In this document: positions 17,827 through 27,614 of the stretch, piece after piece | Numbering within the stretch: position 1 is the first letter of the stretch | Layout of the letters: each line of letters begins with the position of its first letter | Source of the DNA: Bifidobacterium aemilianum | GTDB lineage: Bacteria > Actinomycetota > Actinomycetes > Actinomycetales > Bifidobacteriaceae | Assembly: GCF_003315635.1 (NCBI RefSeq) | Contig: NZ_PDCG01000001.1 | Span: 310,001-374,000, forward strand | Direction: 5' to 3' | Length of the DNA stretch: 64,000 bases | Position numbers and translations under genes: made by a program | Notes under the pieces: generated by a model | Databases searched by the model: none | The model's input: only the letters and a program-made list of their open reading frames with translations | Told to the model about the DNA's origin: nothing

Positions 17827-18720
17827 CTACCCTTGCGCCGCAGGCTCGGCAGTATGGGGCTGCTCCTCTTGCCTCTGCGACTGCCCGTCATGGGGATTGT
17901 TTGCCGTTTGAGACCGCACCCCCGCCATGGCATCCAGACGGTAGCGAAGCCTCGCGTTCTCCCTCAACAACGCACCCTTCGCACCCAGGCTCTGCAGGGT
18001 GGAGCCGGTTATGGAACAATACACGAGCAGGAACCCGCCAACAATCAGCAAAGACAGGGGAAGGCTGATGTCCTGCTCACCTTGGTATTGGTCCCTCCAG
18101 TGCAGGAGTCCTATTCCCAGAACGATGCTGACCAGAGACGCGAGTGCCGCCACCAACCGGACGAAACGGTTCTGCGAGAAGCCGCGACCGAACCCGAACC
18201 AGACCTTGAGGCTATTGGAATGCACACAAACCCAACGGAACACGCTCCGCAGCCGAGCAAGAAGCCAACGCCAAGCCCCCTTCAGGAACTGCCAGACCCA
18301 TAGGGCAATGCTTACCAGCAGTCTGACGACCGAGGCTACCAGGCTCTTGACACTCCCCCAGAGTCCCTTGCGCTGCTTGTGGTGGACACTTTCGACATCC
18401 TGGCGGACTGCCTTGTCTGCGGGATCCACGTTGCTTCCCTGTGCCGCTTCGTCCGCTTCGATCTTCTCGACCCGCTTGTGCTGGTTGTCTGCTGTTCGCT
18501 CACCGCTTTTCTTGTTCGCCATGCTCGGCGAGCTCTCGTCATGCCCGGCTCCCTGTTCGCCCTGCCGGCGTGTTTCATCAGCCTTGTCAGGTTCAAGCTG
18601 CCGCTGGGCTACGGTCCCCTTGCCTTGCCGTGCTTCCTTGCCGGTATCCTGCCGCCGGCCTTGCCGTCCAGTCTTGGCATCCTTGCCACGCCCGCTACGC
18701 TCATCCGATGGTTCAGCCAT
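17827..18720 (-). CDS. Hypothetical membrane protein with charged N-terminal half
   Basis: I do not recognise this 297-residue protein. The first 115 residues are hydrophilic and rich in Lys, Arg, Gln, Asp and Glu, and are probably disordered. Three hydrophobic segments follow: about 124-146 (LVASVVRLLVSIALWVWQFL), 185-207 and 219-238. The C-terminal tail, about 60 residues, starts with a possible short coiled coil (ALLRENARLRYRL) and ends in Gln/Glu/Pro-rich sequence. GAAAGGA lies before the ATG at 18720. It is transcribed toward the mannosidase cluster but ends about 110 bp before its promoter, so it is probably a separate unit. Because the N-terminal half is low-complexity, the start is uncertain. 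Confidence 0.55.
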   Translation of the reverse strand: MAEPSDERSGRGKDAKTGRQGRRQDTGKEARQGKGTVAQRQLEPDKADETRRQGEQGAGHDESSPSMANKKSGERTADNQHKRVEKIEADEAAQGSNVDPADKAVRQDVESVHHKQRKGLWGSVKSLVASVVRLLVSIALWVWQFLKGAWRWLLARLRSVFRWVCVHSNSLKVWFGFGRGFSQNRFVRLVAALASLVSIVLGIGLLHWRDQYQGEQDISLPLSLLIVGGFLLVYCSITGSTLQSLGAKGALLRENARLRYRLDAMAGVRSQTANNPHDGQSQRQEEQPHTAEPAAQG

Positions 18721-18987
18721 AATCGTTCGCCGTCCTTTCTACAGCATCTCAAACCGCTACGGCCTACCTCCACCATAGGTCCACTTGCCCCTCTCATCTC
18801 TCCGCAAACTCCAACACACCCAATCACTAGGTTTCAAGACAGCCAGGCTCGACAGCAGAAACAAGTAGGATCAGCTAGACAGCCGCAGCCGAAGATTGGC
18901 GGCAATGGGCAAACACCACGACGTAATCTGAACGCACGAAAACAGTCAGGGAACCAGGCAAGAAGCACAGACGATAAGCAGAAATAC

Positions 18988-19019
18988 AAAAAAGCGCCAC
19001 CCCTTACGGGATGGCGCTT
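18988..19019 (-). terminator. Intrinsic terminator of tmRNA
   Basis: On the minus strand a GC-rich stem of 11 paired positions and one mismatch (arms 18992-19003 and 19008-19019, loop GTAA) is followed by six Ts. It begins 6 bases after the CCA end of the tmRNA gene. Confidence 0.9.
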
Positions 19020-19025
19020 GATGAT

Positions 19026-19423
19026 TGGTGGAGCTGCGGGGAATTGAACCCCGGTCCGGTAACCGTACCCACAGTCTTCTACGTGCGTAGTCTGCTGGCC
19101 TAATGGCAGTTTTTCTGCCCCCACCTGTGTCGCAGACAACCGATGGCGGGCATATCTACAGTAAAAGTCCCCAAGTCACCCTGCGGTCCAATGACTCAAG
19201 CAAGTCCTCTCATGACGTCCAACATCCCCCCGAAGACGTGAGGGAGTGGGCGGAGCCGCAGCTCGCTGGTTAATCCTGGCTTAAAGCTCAGGCAGCGAGA
19301 GCGAACTCAGTGCGGTTAGATTTAGCACTTGTTCTTTTACGGGAGCACGTTAACGAGTGGACCCCCGCGTTCTCGGCACGCTTCCCTGCGACGAACAGGT
19401 CACCGTCGAAACCGATCAGCCCC
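19026..19423 (-). ncRNA. ssrA: tmRNA (transfer-messenger RNA)
   Basis: About 398 nt. The 5' end GGGGCTGATCGGTTTCGACG (from 19423 leftwards) and the 3' end GGGGTTCAATTCCCCGCAGC followed by TCCACCA (CCA encoded, ending at 19026) form the alanine-tRNA-like domain. The tag reading frame at 19288-19326 encodes AKSNRTEFALAA and a TGA stop; the terminal ALAA is the usual protease-recognition signal. tmRNA with SmpB rescues stalled ribosomes and marks the unfinished protein for proteolysis. It has its own -10 element and terminator. Confidence 0.98.
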
Positions 19424-19431
19424 AATCTTGA

Positions 19432-19437
19432 ATTATC
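19432..19437 (-). promoter_or_regulatory. -10 element of the tmRNA promoter
   Basis: GATAAT on the minus strand lies 8 bases before the predicted tmRNA 5' end. No good -35 is seen 16-19 bases further upstream. The 177-bp gap up to dtd is a divergent promoter region. Confidence 0.6.
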
Positions 19438-19600
19438 AAGCTTCCGATCTTTCGACCGGACTCCTCAATATACACCTGCCTGCCCCCAGACCCCACCTCT
19501 CAGCCGCAGGCATAGCGGGCAACCCCAGGGAAAACATGGCGCCGGCCTCCACCAGGCTGGCGCACAGACCCAGGTAAGGCGCGGGAGCTAGGCTGAAGCT

Positions 19601-20083
19601 ATGAGAATTGTCCTACAACGGGTCAGCAGGGCTTCGGTCGATGTCCTTGGCGAGCAGACCGGCAGGCTTGATGAGACTTTCACGCCCCAGCACATCACTC
19701 AGGGCTACCTACTGCTGGTGGGAGTCAGTGACGATGACGGCCAGGAGCAGATTGACTGGCTGGCCCATAAGATAGCCAGGCTCCGTCTCTTCGAGGACGA
19801 GCAAGGCAAGACCAACCTCTCCATCGGCCAGATTGGCGGTCAGGTCCTGTCAATCTCCCAGTTCACCCTCTATGCCGACGTTCGCAAAGGCAACCGCCCC
19901 AGTTTCATTGCTGCAGGCAAACCCGACCATGCCAAGATGGTCTGGGAGGGGTTCAACAAGGCTTTGGAGACGGATGGACTGACGGTGAAGCGTGGCAGGT
20001 TCGGCGCCCACATGCGACTGGACCTGGTCAATGATGGCCCTATGACCATATGTATGGACACCGAACAGCTGATGGGGCATTAG
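19601..20083 (+). CDS. dtd: D-aminoacyl-tRNA deacylase
   Basis: A 160-residue cytoplasmic enzyme that hydrolyses D-aminoacyl-tRNAs (and Gly-tRNA-Ala), keeping D-amino acids out of translation. The whole family length is present. Diagnostic motifs are SQFTLYAD at about residue 86 and the Gly-Pro signature in LVNDGPMT near the C-terminus, which line the chiral-proofreading site. It is a single gene, divergent from tmRNA and convergent with ftsQ. The 122 bp between its stop and ftsQ show no clear terminator. Confidence 0.95.
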   Translation: MRIVLQRVSRASVDVLGEQTGRLDETFTPQHITQGYLLLVGVSDDDGQEQIDWLAHKIARLRLFEDEQGKTNLSIGQIGGQVLSISQFTLYADVRKGNRPSFIAAGKPDHAKMVWEGFNKALETDGLTVKRGRFGAHMRLDLVNDGPMTICMDTEQLMGH

Positions 20084-20205
20084 AACCCAAGCGCCTCGTA
20101 GGAGGAGGCCGCACCCCAGCGCACAGCCTTGTGGCCCAAGGCACTGCCGCGTAGCCCAGCACAACACAAGCCGAGCCGCAGGGAGCCAAAAGGCCCGAAC
20201 ACCGC

Positions 20206-21414
20206 CTATTTGATGATGGGTCGTAGGGGTGCGGAGACATCCACCTGTTGCTTGTCACCGATCTTGCTGGGATCGTTGATGATCTTGTCGGTCACGGCCT
20301 GCTTGAGTTTCAGGTCAGACGAGTCGCCCCAAATCACGGTCAGGCTGCCGGAGTCCAGTTCGGTGGTGATGGAGTCCTGGGTCTCGGCCGTCACCTTGCT
20401 GATCCTCTGGCGCATGGTTTCCGGCAGGCTGCCGATGATCTTGACGGCCTCCTTGACGGCACGGGAGTCCAGGGCCGGCTTCAGCTTGGGCACTTCGATG
20501 ACTGGGATGCCTTCGGGCGAGCCAGCGCCGACCGAGTTCAGGGTCCGCCCCTTGATGTCGACGGCGGTCATGGACCCATCCTCCGTCTTGAGCATGGCAG
20601 CGGGCTTTTGGGATTGCACGGTGACACTCAGGCTACGGGGGAACTTCTTGTCGATCTGCGCCTTGGTCACACCAGGAATCTCCACCAATTCCTTGGAGAC
20701 ATCCTGGGAGGAGACCAAAAAGAGCGACTTGCCGGCCTGCTGGTCGGCGATGCTCAGTATCCGTTCCTTGCTGACCCAGCCGTTGTCGCCCGAAACACTG
20801 ATAGCCGAGCTTTCCAGCCGGAAGACGGTCGAGAAGAAGAGCAACCAGACCAGACCAGACAGCAGAGCCGCGGCGACCAGGCCGACCAGGACCTTGACGG
20901 CGACGGCACGGACGTTGACCTTCTGCTTCTCCCTGCGCCGGGCGTTGAAATCCACGACCTTGGGCCGGGCTGTCACTCCTAGCGGACCGGCTGTCTCCTC
21001 CAAGGTCCGCCCTATGAGATCCTCGCTGCGCAGCTGGCGGGCATCGACAAAATCTCCCGAACTGCTGGCGGCCACCACCCTGCCCTGCCGCTGGGGGCCT
21101 GACGCCGCGGCCTGGGCCGGACGATCCTGCCGCTTGCCTGATTGCCGTGAGGCGGAGCACCCTGTCTTGCACCCCTGTGCCTTCGTGGACCGATGACGGC
21201 AAAGAAGGTTCTTGAGGGAGGACTTACCAGCCCCGGCCCCTGTGGAGTCCTTGGGTTTTTCCCCCACCACGGCATCGATCTTCCTGGCAGCCGTCCGCTG
21301 GCGGCCAGCAGCCTGCCCGCCTACGATTCGGCGACCGCTTGGCTGACCGTCCTTGCGCGAATCATTGCCCTCTTGACCAGCTCCCCTGGAGCTGCGCGTG
21401 ATACGACCGGCCAT
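20206..21414 (-). CDS. ftsQ: Cell division protein FtsQ/DivIB
   Basis: A 402-residue bitopic membrane protein of the divisome. An unusually long basic, low-complexity cytoplasmic tail of about 170 residues comes first. One membrane helix follows (about 174-195, VLVGLVAAALLSGLVWLLFF), then a POTRA domain and the FtsQ beta domain. It is the last gene of the dcw cluster, and its ATG shares bases with the murC stop (TGATG), implying coupled translation. ftsZ, which often follows ftsQ, is not in the window; the neighbouring gene dtd points the other way. Confidence 0.92.
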   Translation of the reverse strand: MAGRITRSSRGAGQEGNDSRKDGQPSGRRIVGGQAAGRQRTAARKIDAVVGEKPKDSTGAGAGKSSLKNLLCRHRSTKAQGCKTGCSASRQSGKRQDRPAQAAASGPQRQGRVVAASSSGDFVDARQLRSEDLIGRTLEETAGPLGVTARPKVVDFNARRREKQKVNVRAVAVKVLVGLVAAALLSGLVWLLFFSTVFRLESSAISVSGDNGWVSKERILSIADQQAGKSLFLVSSQDVSKELVEIPGVTKAQIDKKFPRSLSVTVQSQKPAAMLKTEDGSMTAVDIKGRTLNSVGAGSPEGIPVIEVPKLKPALDSRAVKEAVKIIGSLPETMRQRISKVTAETQDSITTELDSGSLTVIWGDSSDLKLKQAVTDKIINDPSKIGDKQQVDVSAPLRPIIK

Positions 21415-23105
21415 CAGTGCCCCTCGCCTTCTGACCCCTGCCGGCCATGGCCGCCGCCATCTTCCTGCAACAGGTCCAGCAACACCGGGCCCATGGCGGT
21501 GATGCTACCGGCGCCCACCGTGAGCAGGAGGTCGCCCGGCCTGGCCCGGCCCGCCAGGATGCCGGCAGCCTTGGTCATGTCGTCAACGGCGCTGATCCAT
21601 GCTTCCCCTCCAGCCGAGCCAGAGGCCTTTCCAGGAGTCGTGTGGGAGTCCTTCAAGGCGAGTGCCTGGTCGACTATGGTCCTGGGGCCTACGCCAGGGA
21701 AATCCTCCTGCCGTTCGCGGGCCGGGTAGATGCCGGTGACTATCACATCATCGGCCTTGGCCAAAGCCTTGGCGAAGTCCCGGGCGAAGATCTGCGTCCG
21801 GGAGAAGAGATGGGGCTGGAAGAGGACCCGGATGCTGCTGTTGGGGTAGCGCCGCCTGGCCGCATCCAGCAGGGCCGAGATTTCCGTGGGGTGATGGGCG
21901 TAGTCGTCCACCACACTCACACCGCCACGCTGACCCTTGAGGTCAAAGCGGCGCGAGGCGCCCAGGAAGGATTCGGCCGCCCCTGCCGCCTGTGCAGGAT
22001 CCATTCCCAAGAGTATGGCGGCCATGATGGCCTCGCTGGCATTGCGGGCGTTGTGCAAGCCAGGAATGGCCAGGCTGACCGGCAGCAGCGGGTCTTCCGG
22101 CCGAGTGCCAGCGGGCGACTGTGAGCCCAAGGACACGTCCCCAACCTCTGAAGCAGCAGCCAGCAGCTTGCCGGGAATCTCCAGGGTGAAGCTCTCCCTG
22201 CCGCTCCCCTGGCTCTCACGCTCGGAGCGGATGCCGACCAGACCGGCCACCTGGTCCGCCAAGCCTTGGGGCAGATCGGCCACAGTGCCGGTGGAGTACA
22301 AGATGGTATGGGAGAGTGCCCTCTGGTCCAGGTCCTGCAGCACATCCAGGGAACCTTGGTCGTCGGCTCCCATGATAATCCAGTCCCGGGCATGGCCCAG
22401 GTGGTCCACGAAGGCCTGCCGGTAGTGCTCTGCCGTTCCGTAATGGTCCAGATGGTCGGCCTGGGCGTTGGTCACGATGGCGATGGAGGGGTGATATTTG
22501 AGGAAGCTGCCGTCTGATTCGTCAGCCTCGGCCACCAGCACCGTTCCCTTGCCGGCGTGGCCGCCATCCAGACTCCTCCCGTCGGGCCCTTGGATGGAAG
22601 CGCCGATGGCGTAGCTGGGGTCGGCCAGCTGCCCCTGGCCGCCATGGATCAGGATATGGGCCAGGAGGGAGCTGGTCGTGGTCTTGCCATGGGCCCCGGC
22701 CACGCTGACGGAACGGTGGCCGGCCATAAGCAGGGCCAAAATGTCACTGCGGTGAACAATCCGCGCACCGGCTTGAAGGGCCGCCTGTATCTCCGGATTG
22801 TCGGCCTTGATCGCGCTGGAATAGACCACGGTATGCGCACCGGCCACGTTACGGGCCTGCTGGGGGCAGTTCACGGTGATGCCCAGGGCCTGGAGCCGGT
22901 CCGTGCGGGCGCTGGCCTGGCTGTCGGATCCACTGACGACGATGCCCTCCTCATGGAGCATCTCCGCCAGCACACTCATGCCAGCCCCACCGATGCCGAT
23001 GAAGTGGGTGGGGCCCAGGTCCTTGAGGCTCTCCCCCGGCCCAAAGGCCGGTTGCTCCGGGACCAAGAGACCATCCTTGCTTGCCGTCTTGCGTTCAGAC
23101 ACCAC
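21414..23105 (-). CDS. murC: UDP-N-acetylmuramate--L-alanine ligase
   Basis: This cytoplasmic Mur ligase adds L-alanine to UDP-MurNAc, the first stem-peptide step. The dinucleotide-like N-terminal motif GIGGAGMSVLAEML and the ATP-binding loop GAHGKTTTSS (about 137-146) are present. At about 562 residues it is longer than usual because of inserts near residues 300-330. The start is one of two adjacent GTG codons (23105 or 23102); the second is better spaced from AAGGAG. A 259-bp gap separates it from murG, unusual in this tightly packed cluster. Confidence 0.95.
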   Translation of the reverse strand: MVSERKTASKDGLLVPEQPAFGPGESLKDLGPTHFIGIGGAGMSVLAEMLHEEGIVVSGSDSQASARTDRLQALGITVNCPQQARNVAGAHTVVYSSAIKADNPEIQAALQAGARIVHRSDILALLMAGHRSVSVAGAHGKTTTSSLLAHILIHGGQGQLADPSYAIGASIQGPDGRSLDGGHAGKGTVLVAEADESDGSFLKYHPSIAIVTNAQADHLDHYGTAEHYRQAFVDHLGHARDWIIMGADDQGSLDVLQDLDQRALSHTILYSTGTVADLPQGLADQVAGLVGIRSERESQGSGRESFTLEIPGKLLAAASEVGDVSLGSQSPAGTRPEDPLLPVSLAIPGLHNARNASEAIMAAILLGMDPAQAAGAAESFLGASRRFDLKGQRGGVSVVDDYAHHPTEISALLDAARRRYPNSSIRVLFQPHLFSRTQIFARDFAKALAKADDVIVTGIYPARERQEDFPGVGPRTIVDQALALKDSHTTPGKASGSAGGEAWISAVDDMTKAAGILAGRARPGDLLLTVGAGSITAMGPVLLDLLQEDGGGHGRQGSEGEGH

Positions 23106-23335
23106 GTTCTCCTTGGGATTGTTGCTCCGCCACCAAAAGCATGACAGGGGACCTGCACGGACCTGGGGCCGATCGGCGCGGGCACTGCCGCCACCAGCGT
23201 CACTGGAGGCAATACTAATAGCTACAGGCCATGGGTCGGCGGCGGCTGACCCAACTCACACAGTTTCGACCAAACTACAGCAACGCACGAACCACAGCAC
23301 CAACCAAAGCAAACCCCAGACCGGCTGTGTCTACC

Positions 23336-23351
23336 GGTAACCCGGGTTACC
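23336..23351. promoter_or_regulatory. 16-bp perfect palindrome between murG and murC
   Basis: GGTAACCCGGGTTACC is perfectly self-complementary. It lies 13 bp after the murG stop, in the only sizeable gap (259 bp) of this part of the dcw cluster. It has no T-run and looks like a dimeric-protein binding site rather than a terminator. No protein is assigned. Confidence 0.45.
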
Positions 23352-23364
23352 TGATCGACCTTCC

Positions 23365-24600
23365 CTAGTTGCCCGCGCCAGCGGCCAGGTCCAGTATCTT
23401 ACCGGCCATGACCTGGGCCGCATCCCGGATGCCGTAGGTCCAGGCCTTGCCACCCATGGTCTTCAAGCGGTCAGGGTCACTCAGAAGTTCGGGCACTGTG
23501 CTCCGTATCCAGTCCGGGTTGAAGTCCCCGTCGTCCACCAGCAGACCTCCGCCGGCCCGGACCACGGGTTCGGCGTTGAAACGCTGTTCCCCGTTGCCGA
23601 TGGGAAGGGGCACGTATATGGCCGGCAAGCCAAGGGCGGCCAGTTCGCACACCGATCCGGCACCCGACCGGCAGATGACCAGGTCGGCGCAAGCGAAGGC
23701 CAGGTCGATCCGTTCCAGGTATTCAGCCAGATGATAGTCACCCTGGCCCTTATGGCCGGGGTCCAGGTCATTCATGACATCCGGCCCTGCAGTGGCCGAG
23801 ACCTGCTGGCGGACCTCGTCCATCTTGCCTTTGCCGGTCAGGTGGACCAGCTGGGCATGCTCCAGCAGTTCTGATGCCGACCCGGCGACCGCCCTGTTGA
23901 TGCTCAGAGCCCCCAGGGAGCCACCAGTCACCAGGACAACGGGCCGTTCGGGGTCCACCCCCAGGGCCGCCGCAGCCCGCTGCCTGCTGCTTGAGCGGTC
24001 CGTCTGAAGGTCCAGGCACAACTGGGCTATGGTCGGCCGCAAAGGCAGCCCTACCCGCTGCAAGCGGCCGCCTGAGCCGACCTTGAGGCCGGTTCCCTCA
24101 AAGGCGGTTCCAACGAAGGAGGCCCAGCGGGCACCCAGCCTATTGGCCATGCCGGCCCGGGCATTCTGCTCATGGACGACTATGGGAAGCTTCATCCGGT
24201 GGGCGGCCTGGTAGACCGGCGCGGAGGCGTATCCGCCGAATCCCGCCACTATCTGCGCTTGACGGCTCTCAAGGATGGCCCGTACCTTCCGGTTCGTCCT
24301 CAGCCATCGGCCGGGGAAACGCAAAGCTGCTGCATTGGGCCGCCGGGGAAAGGGGAGCTTCTCGATGGGGTCAAGTTCAAAGCCGGCCGCCGGGACCAGC
24401 TCGTGTTCAAGTCCCGCATTGGTGCCTATGACACTGATCTGGGCCTGTGGTTCCAGTTCCCTGATGGCCGCGGCTACCGCCAGCAGAGGATTAACATGAC
24501 CGGCGGTCCCTCCCCCGGCCAGTACGATGCGGTGGCTGGGTCCGGCCTGCTGGACCTGACCTGCAACCACCGACCCACTGACCTGGCCCGACTCGCCCAT
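23365..24600 (-). CDS. murG: UDP-GlcNAc--undecaprenyl-PP-MurNAc-pentapeptide GlcNAc transferase
   Basis: A 411-residue membrane-associated GT28 glycosyltransferase that makes lipid II from lipid I. The glycine-rich loop [16 protein letters not shown] is at the N-terminus, and the donor-binding region has the expected [10 protein letters not shown] and [20 protein letters not shown]. The chosen ATG (24600) follows GAGGGGAGCGAGC. The open frame runs 102 codons further upstream into ftsW, but that part is Arg/Gly/His-rich out-of-frame sequence. The first 30 residues before the glycine loop are a nonconserved extension. Confidence 0.95.
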   Translation of the reverse strand: MGESGQVSGSVVAGQVQQAGPSHRIVLAGGGTAGHVNPLLAVAAAIRELEPQAQISVIGTNAGLEHELVPAAGFELDPIEKLPFPRRPNAAALRFPGRWLRTNRKVRAILESRQAQIVAGFGGYASAPVYQAAHRMKLPIVVHEQNARAGMANRLGARWASFVGTAFEGTGLKVGSGGRLQRVGLPLRPTIAQLCLDLQTDRSSSRQRAAAALGVDPERPVVLVTGGSLGALSINRAVAGSASELLEHAQLVHLTGKGKMDEVRQQVSATAGPDVMNDLDPGHKGQGDYHLAEYLERIDLAFACADLVICRSGAGSVCELAALGLPAIYVPLPIGNGEQRFNAEPVVRAGGGLLVDDGDFNPDWIRSTVPELLSDPDRLKTMGGKAWTYGIRDAAQVMAGKILDLAAGAGN

Positions 24601-24644
24601 GCTCGCTCCCCTCGTTGTCACAATCAACTCATGGCTCTTCCAGC

Positions 24645-26114
24645 TTACGAGTGTAACGCCACCGCATCCGCCCGAATCTCGGGCTGCTGCCGCATCATGC
24701 TGGCCGCCACACCGGCAGCGATCAGGCACATGACCAGCGAGGAGCCGCCCGCCGAGACGAAGGGCAGGGGCACTCCCATGACCGGCAGGAGCCCGACCAC
24801 GACCATGATGTTGATCAGGGCCTGGCCCACAATCCAGACAGTGATGCACACCAGGACCATGGACACGTACCGGTTGCCGGTCTGCAAGGCCACGCAGATC
24901 ATGCACCAGCCCAGGATGGCGAAGATGATGATGACCAGGGCGGCACCGATGAAGCCGGTCTCCTCGCCGATGATGGCGAAGATGAAGTCGTTATGGGCCT
25001 CGGGCAGGTAGTTCCACTTCTCACGAGAGTTGCCGATGCCGACACCGAAGAGCCCACCGGACCCCATGGCGTACTTGGCATGCAGGGCCTGGTAGCATAC
25101 ATTCTGCTGCGCCTTGCCGGAGCAGCCCTGGTAGGCGGCCATGATGCGCTTCATACGGTTGGGGCTGGTCACCACCGTGAGGGCCACGACCACAAGCAGA
25201 GCGGCCGCCCCACCGGCCAGCCACTTGCCTGGAAAACCGCCGATTATGAAGGCCACAGCTCCGATGATCACCACGATCATGGCCGTACCCAGATCCTTGC
25301 CCAGCATAATCGCCAGGAGGCTGGCGGCATAGCCAACGATCGGCCGCGTATAGGCCTTGATGCCCTCCTCCTCATAGTGGCGGCCGGCGATGCTCAGGGA
25401 GGCCGGCAACCATACGCATAGGGAGAGTTTGACCACCTCGGCGGGTTGCATGGTGAAGACACCCCGGATGCCGATCCAACCGGTGTTGCCGTTGACCTGC
25501 ACACCCAGTGGCGTCAGGGTCAGCAACTGCAGGCATATGGACCCGACCACCAGCCATGGTGCCAGTTTTCGGTAGACCGCCACCGGCACGGCCATAGCCC
25601 CCAGCCCCAGGAGGATGCCAAGAACGCAGTATATGCCTTGGGTGAAGGCCTGCTTCCAGGGAGAGAGATCCTGGGAGATCATGGTCACAGATGAGCTGGA
25701 AAAGACCATGATCACGCCAAAGCAGGTGAGTATGGCCACCGCCACCCTGAAGCCGTGATAGCACCAGAGGGGGTTGAAGATGCTGCGGATGCCTTGGTAG
25801 TCAGCGAACTTGACAACCGGGTCCCGACGAGCACCGCCGCCGGCGGCTTGCCCACCCCGGCCCGTGGACCTGGCGGCGCTCCTGGCGGCCCCAATCAGGC
25901 TCTGGAACAGATCCGAACCGACCGATGCGGCAGGGGCTTTCCTCCTGCCGGCGGTCTTGGTCCCCACCCCAGCCTTGGGTCCTTTACGACCTACCGGCGG
26001 ATTGGGGGTCCTGCCGGCCCGGCCCGCAGCCGCCCTGCCCGAGGGGCTGGATGTCGACTTGCGCGCCCCTGCCCCGGACGAGGCCCTACGCCCTGTCTGC
26101 TTGCCCTCAGTCAT
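24645..26114 (-). CDS. ftsW: Septal peptidoglycan polymerase FtsW (SEDS family)
   Basis: A 489-residue membrane protein with about ten helices after a basic Gly/Ala/Lys-rich cytoplasmic tail of about 110 residues. SEDS hallmarks include [16 protein letters not shown] and the [20 protein letters not shown] loop with its conserved acidic residues. It polymerises glycan strands at the septum together with FtsI. Placement between murD and murG in the dcw cluster favours FtsW over RodA. The start overlaps the end of murD by 8 bases. Confidence 0.94.
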   Translation of the reverse strand: MTEGKQTGRRASSGAGARKSTSSPSGRAAAGRAGRTPNPPVGRKGPKAGVGTKTAGRRKAPAASVGSDLFQSLIGAARSAARSTGRGGQAAGGGARRDPVVKFADYQGIRSIFNPLWCYHGFRVAVAILTCFGVIMVFSSSSVTMISQDLSPWKQAFTQGIYCVLGILLGLGAMAVPVAVYRKLAPWLVVGSICLQLLTLTPLGVQVNGNTGWIGIRGVFTMQPAEVVKLSLCVWLPASLSIAGRHYEEEGIKAYTRPIVGYAASLLAIMLGKDLGTAMIVVIIGAVAFIIGGFPGKWLAGGAAALLVVVALTVVTSPNRMKRIMAAYQGCSGKAQQNVCYQALHAKYAMGSGGLFGVGIGNSREKWNYLPEAHNDFIFAIIGEETGFIGAALVIIIFAILGWCMICVALQTGNRYVSMVLVCITVWIVGQALINIMVVVGLLPVMGVPLPFVSAGGSSLVMCLIAAGVAASMMRQQPEIRADAVALHS

Positions 26115-27555
26115 GCTGACTCACCCACTGTCGCGCCTGGTTGGCAAACTGGTCACCCCTATCGGCATAGGAGCCGAACTGGTCCATGGAGGCGCAGGCC
26201 GGTGCCAGGAGCACCACGTCACCCGCCTGGGCATAGGAGCCCGCAGCCGCCACGGCCCTGGCCATGACCGTATCGGGCTCCTGGGGATCAATGAAACTGA
26301 CTGGAATCTCAGGGGCCTGGCTGGCGAAGGCCTGACGGAAGGGTTCCTGGTCGACGCCAATGACCACTGCGGCCTTGATGGTGGCCGCCTGGCTGCTGAT
26401 CAGGTCCTCGAACCGGCTGCCCTTGGCCAGCCCTCCCGCGATCCACACCACGGATTTGGGGCCGAAGCTGCTGAGCGAGGCCTGGGCCGCCAGGGTGTTG
26501 GTCGCCTTGGAGTCATCAACAAAATCAATGCCAGCCCCCTTGGCTCCATGGGTGCTCGCCACGGTCTGGATCCGATGGCCATCTGGGGCGAAGGCCCGAA
26601 GGGCCTCCAGACAGGGATCCAGGTCGGCTCCCAGCCCCAGGCACAAGGACAGGGCTGTCATGGCATCGGCCAGAAGGTGGGGGTAGGGCTGCCCGTCTGT
26701 GCGGCACAGTCGCGGGAAGCCGCTGACCTGTGCCACGCGACGGGCCTGCCCAACTTCGGCGGTTAATCCGCTCATATCAACCAGCCACCCCTGAGCCACT
26801 CCCATCTGCCCGGCGGCGGGTTCCTGGAGGGTCAGGCCCACCTTCCGGCAGCCATCCGCCAGCTGCACCTTATGGGCCAGGGAGGTCACCAGGGCGTCCT
26901 GGGCGTTGTAGACCAGGGTGTGCCTGACTCCCTGGAAGACCTTGGCCTTATCGGCGGCATACTGTTCGAATCCACCATGCCAGTCCAGATGGTCGTCGGC
27001 GATGTTGGTGATGGCCGCACAATCCAGGGCCAGGGACTTGGTGAAGTGGAGCTGGAAGGAGCTGAGCTCCACACACAGGGCATCGTTGTAGGGGTCCACA
27101 GCGGCCTGGGACAGGGGTTTGCCGATATTGCCGACGGCGGGTGCCCGCAGGCCGGCTGCCGTCAGCATGGAGGCCGTCATCTCAGTCGTGGTGGTCTTGC
27201 CGTTGGTTCCGGTGATACCCAGCCATGGGGCGGGCAGACCGGTGCGTGCGTTGCCGACCCGTAGCCGCCAGGCCAGCTCCACCTCACTGATGACCTCTAT
27301 GCCCCGTGACTGGGCCTCGTGGATGAAGGGGGTCCGGGGGTTGAATACCGGCGAGGTGACCACCGTGTCGATGGCTGACCAATCAATCTCTTCAAAGGAG
27401 TGCAGGTCGGCCCGGGCCTGGCCCTGGTCAAGAGTGATGACCTGGTGGCCACGCTCGGTCAGGAGCTGGGCTGCGCTGCGCCCGGATATGCCCAGACCCG
27501 CCACCAGTACGGTCTTGCCCACCATAGTGCTTCCGTCCTCCCGTATCTCGTCCAC
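26107..27555 (-). CDS. murD: UDP-N-acetylmuramoylalanine--D-glutamate ligase
   Basis: A 482-residue Mur ligase adding D-glutamate to UDP-MurNAc-L-Ala. It has the N-terminal Rossmann-like motif [14 protein letters not shown] and the ATP loop [13 protein letters not shown] (about 113-125). The GTG start at 27555 is supported by AAGGAGG 8 bases upstream. An internal ATG (residue 11, [10 protein letters not shown]) is the usual family start and an alternative. Confidence 0.95.
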   Translation of the reverse strand: MDEIREDGSTMVGKTVLVAGLGISGRSAAQLLTERGHQVITLDQGQARADLHSFEEIDWSAIDTVVTSPVFNPRTPFIHEAQSRGIEVISEVELAWRLRVGNARTGLPAPWLGITGTNGKTTTTEMTASMLTAAGLRAPAVGNIGKPLSQAAVDPYNDALCVELSSFQLHFTKSLALDCAAITNIADDHLDWHGGFEQYAADKAKVFQGVRHTLVYNAQDALVTSLAHKVQLADGCRKVGLTLQEPAAGQMGVAQGWLVDMSGLTAEVGQARRVAQVSGFPRLCRTDGQPYPHLLADAMTALSLCLGLGADLDPCLEALRAFAPDGHRIQTVASTHGAKGAGIDFVDDSKATNTLAAQASLSSFGPKSVVWIAGGLAKGSRFEDLISSQAATIKAAVVIGVDQEPFRQAFASQAPEIPVSFIDPQEPDTVMARAVAAAGSYAQAGDVVLLAPACASMDQFGSYADRGDQFANQARQWVSQHD

Positions 27556-27614
27556 AGCCTGACCTCCTTGAGGCCGGCACCGCTACATGCCTTGTCCGGC
27601 CTGCACTCCCCCAC

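Noticed and set aside
24601-24906. 102-codon upstream extension of murG
   Set aside because: It lies inside ftsW in another frame and has no MurG similarity; ATG 24600 has its own ribosome site.
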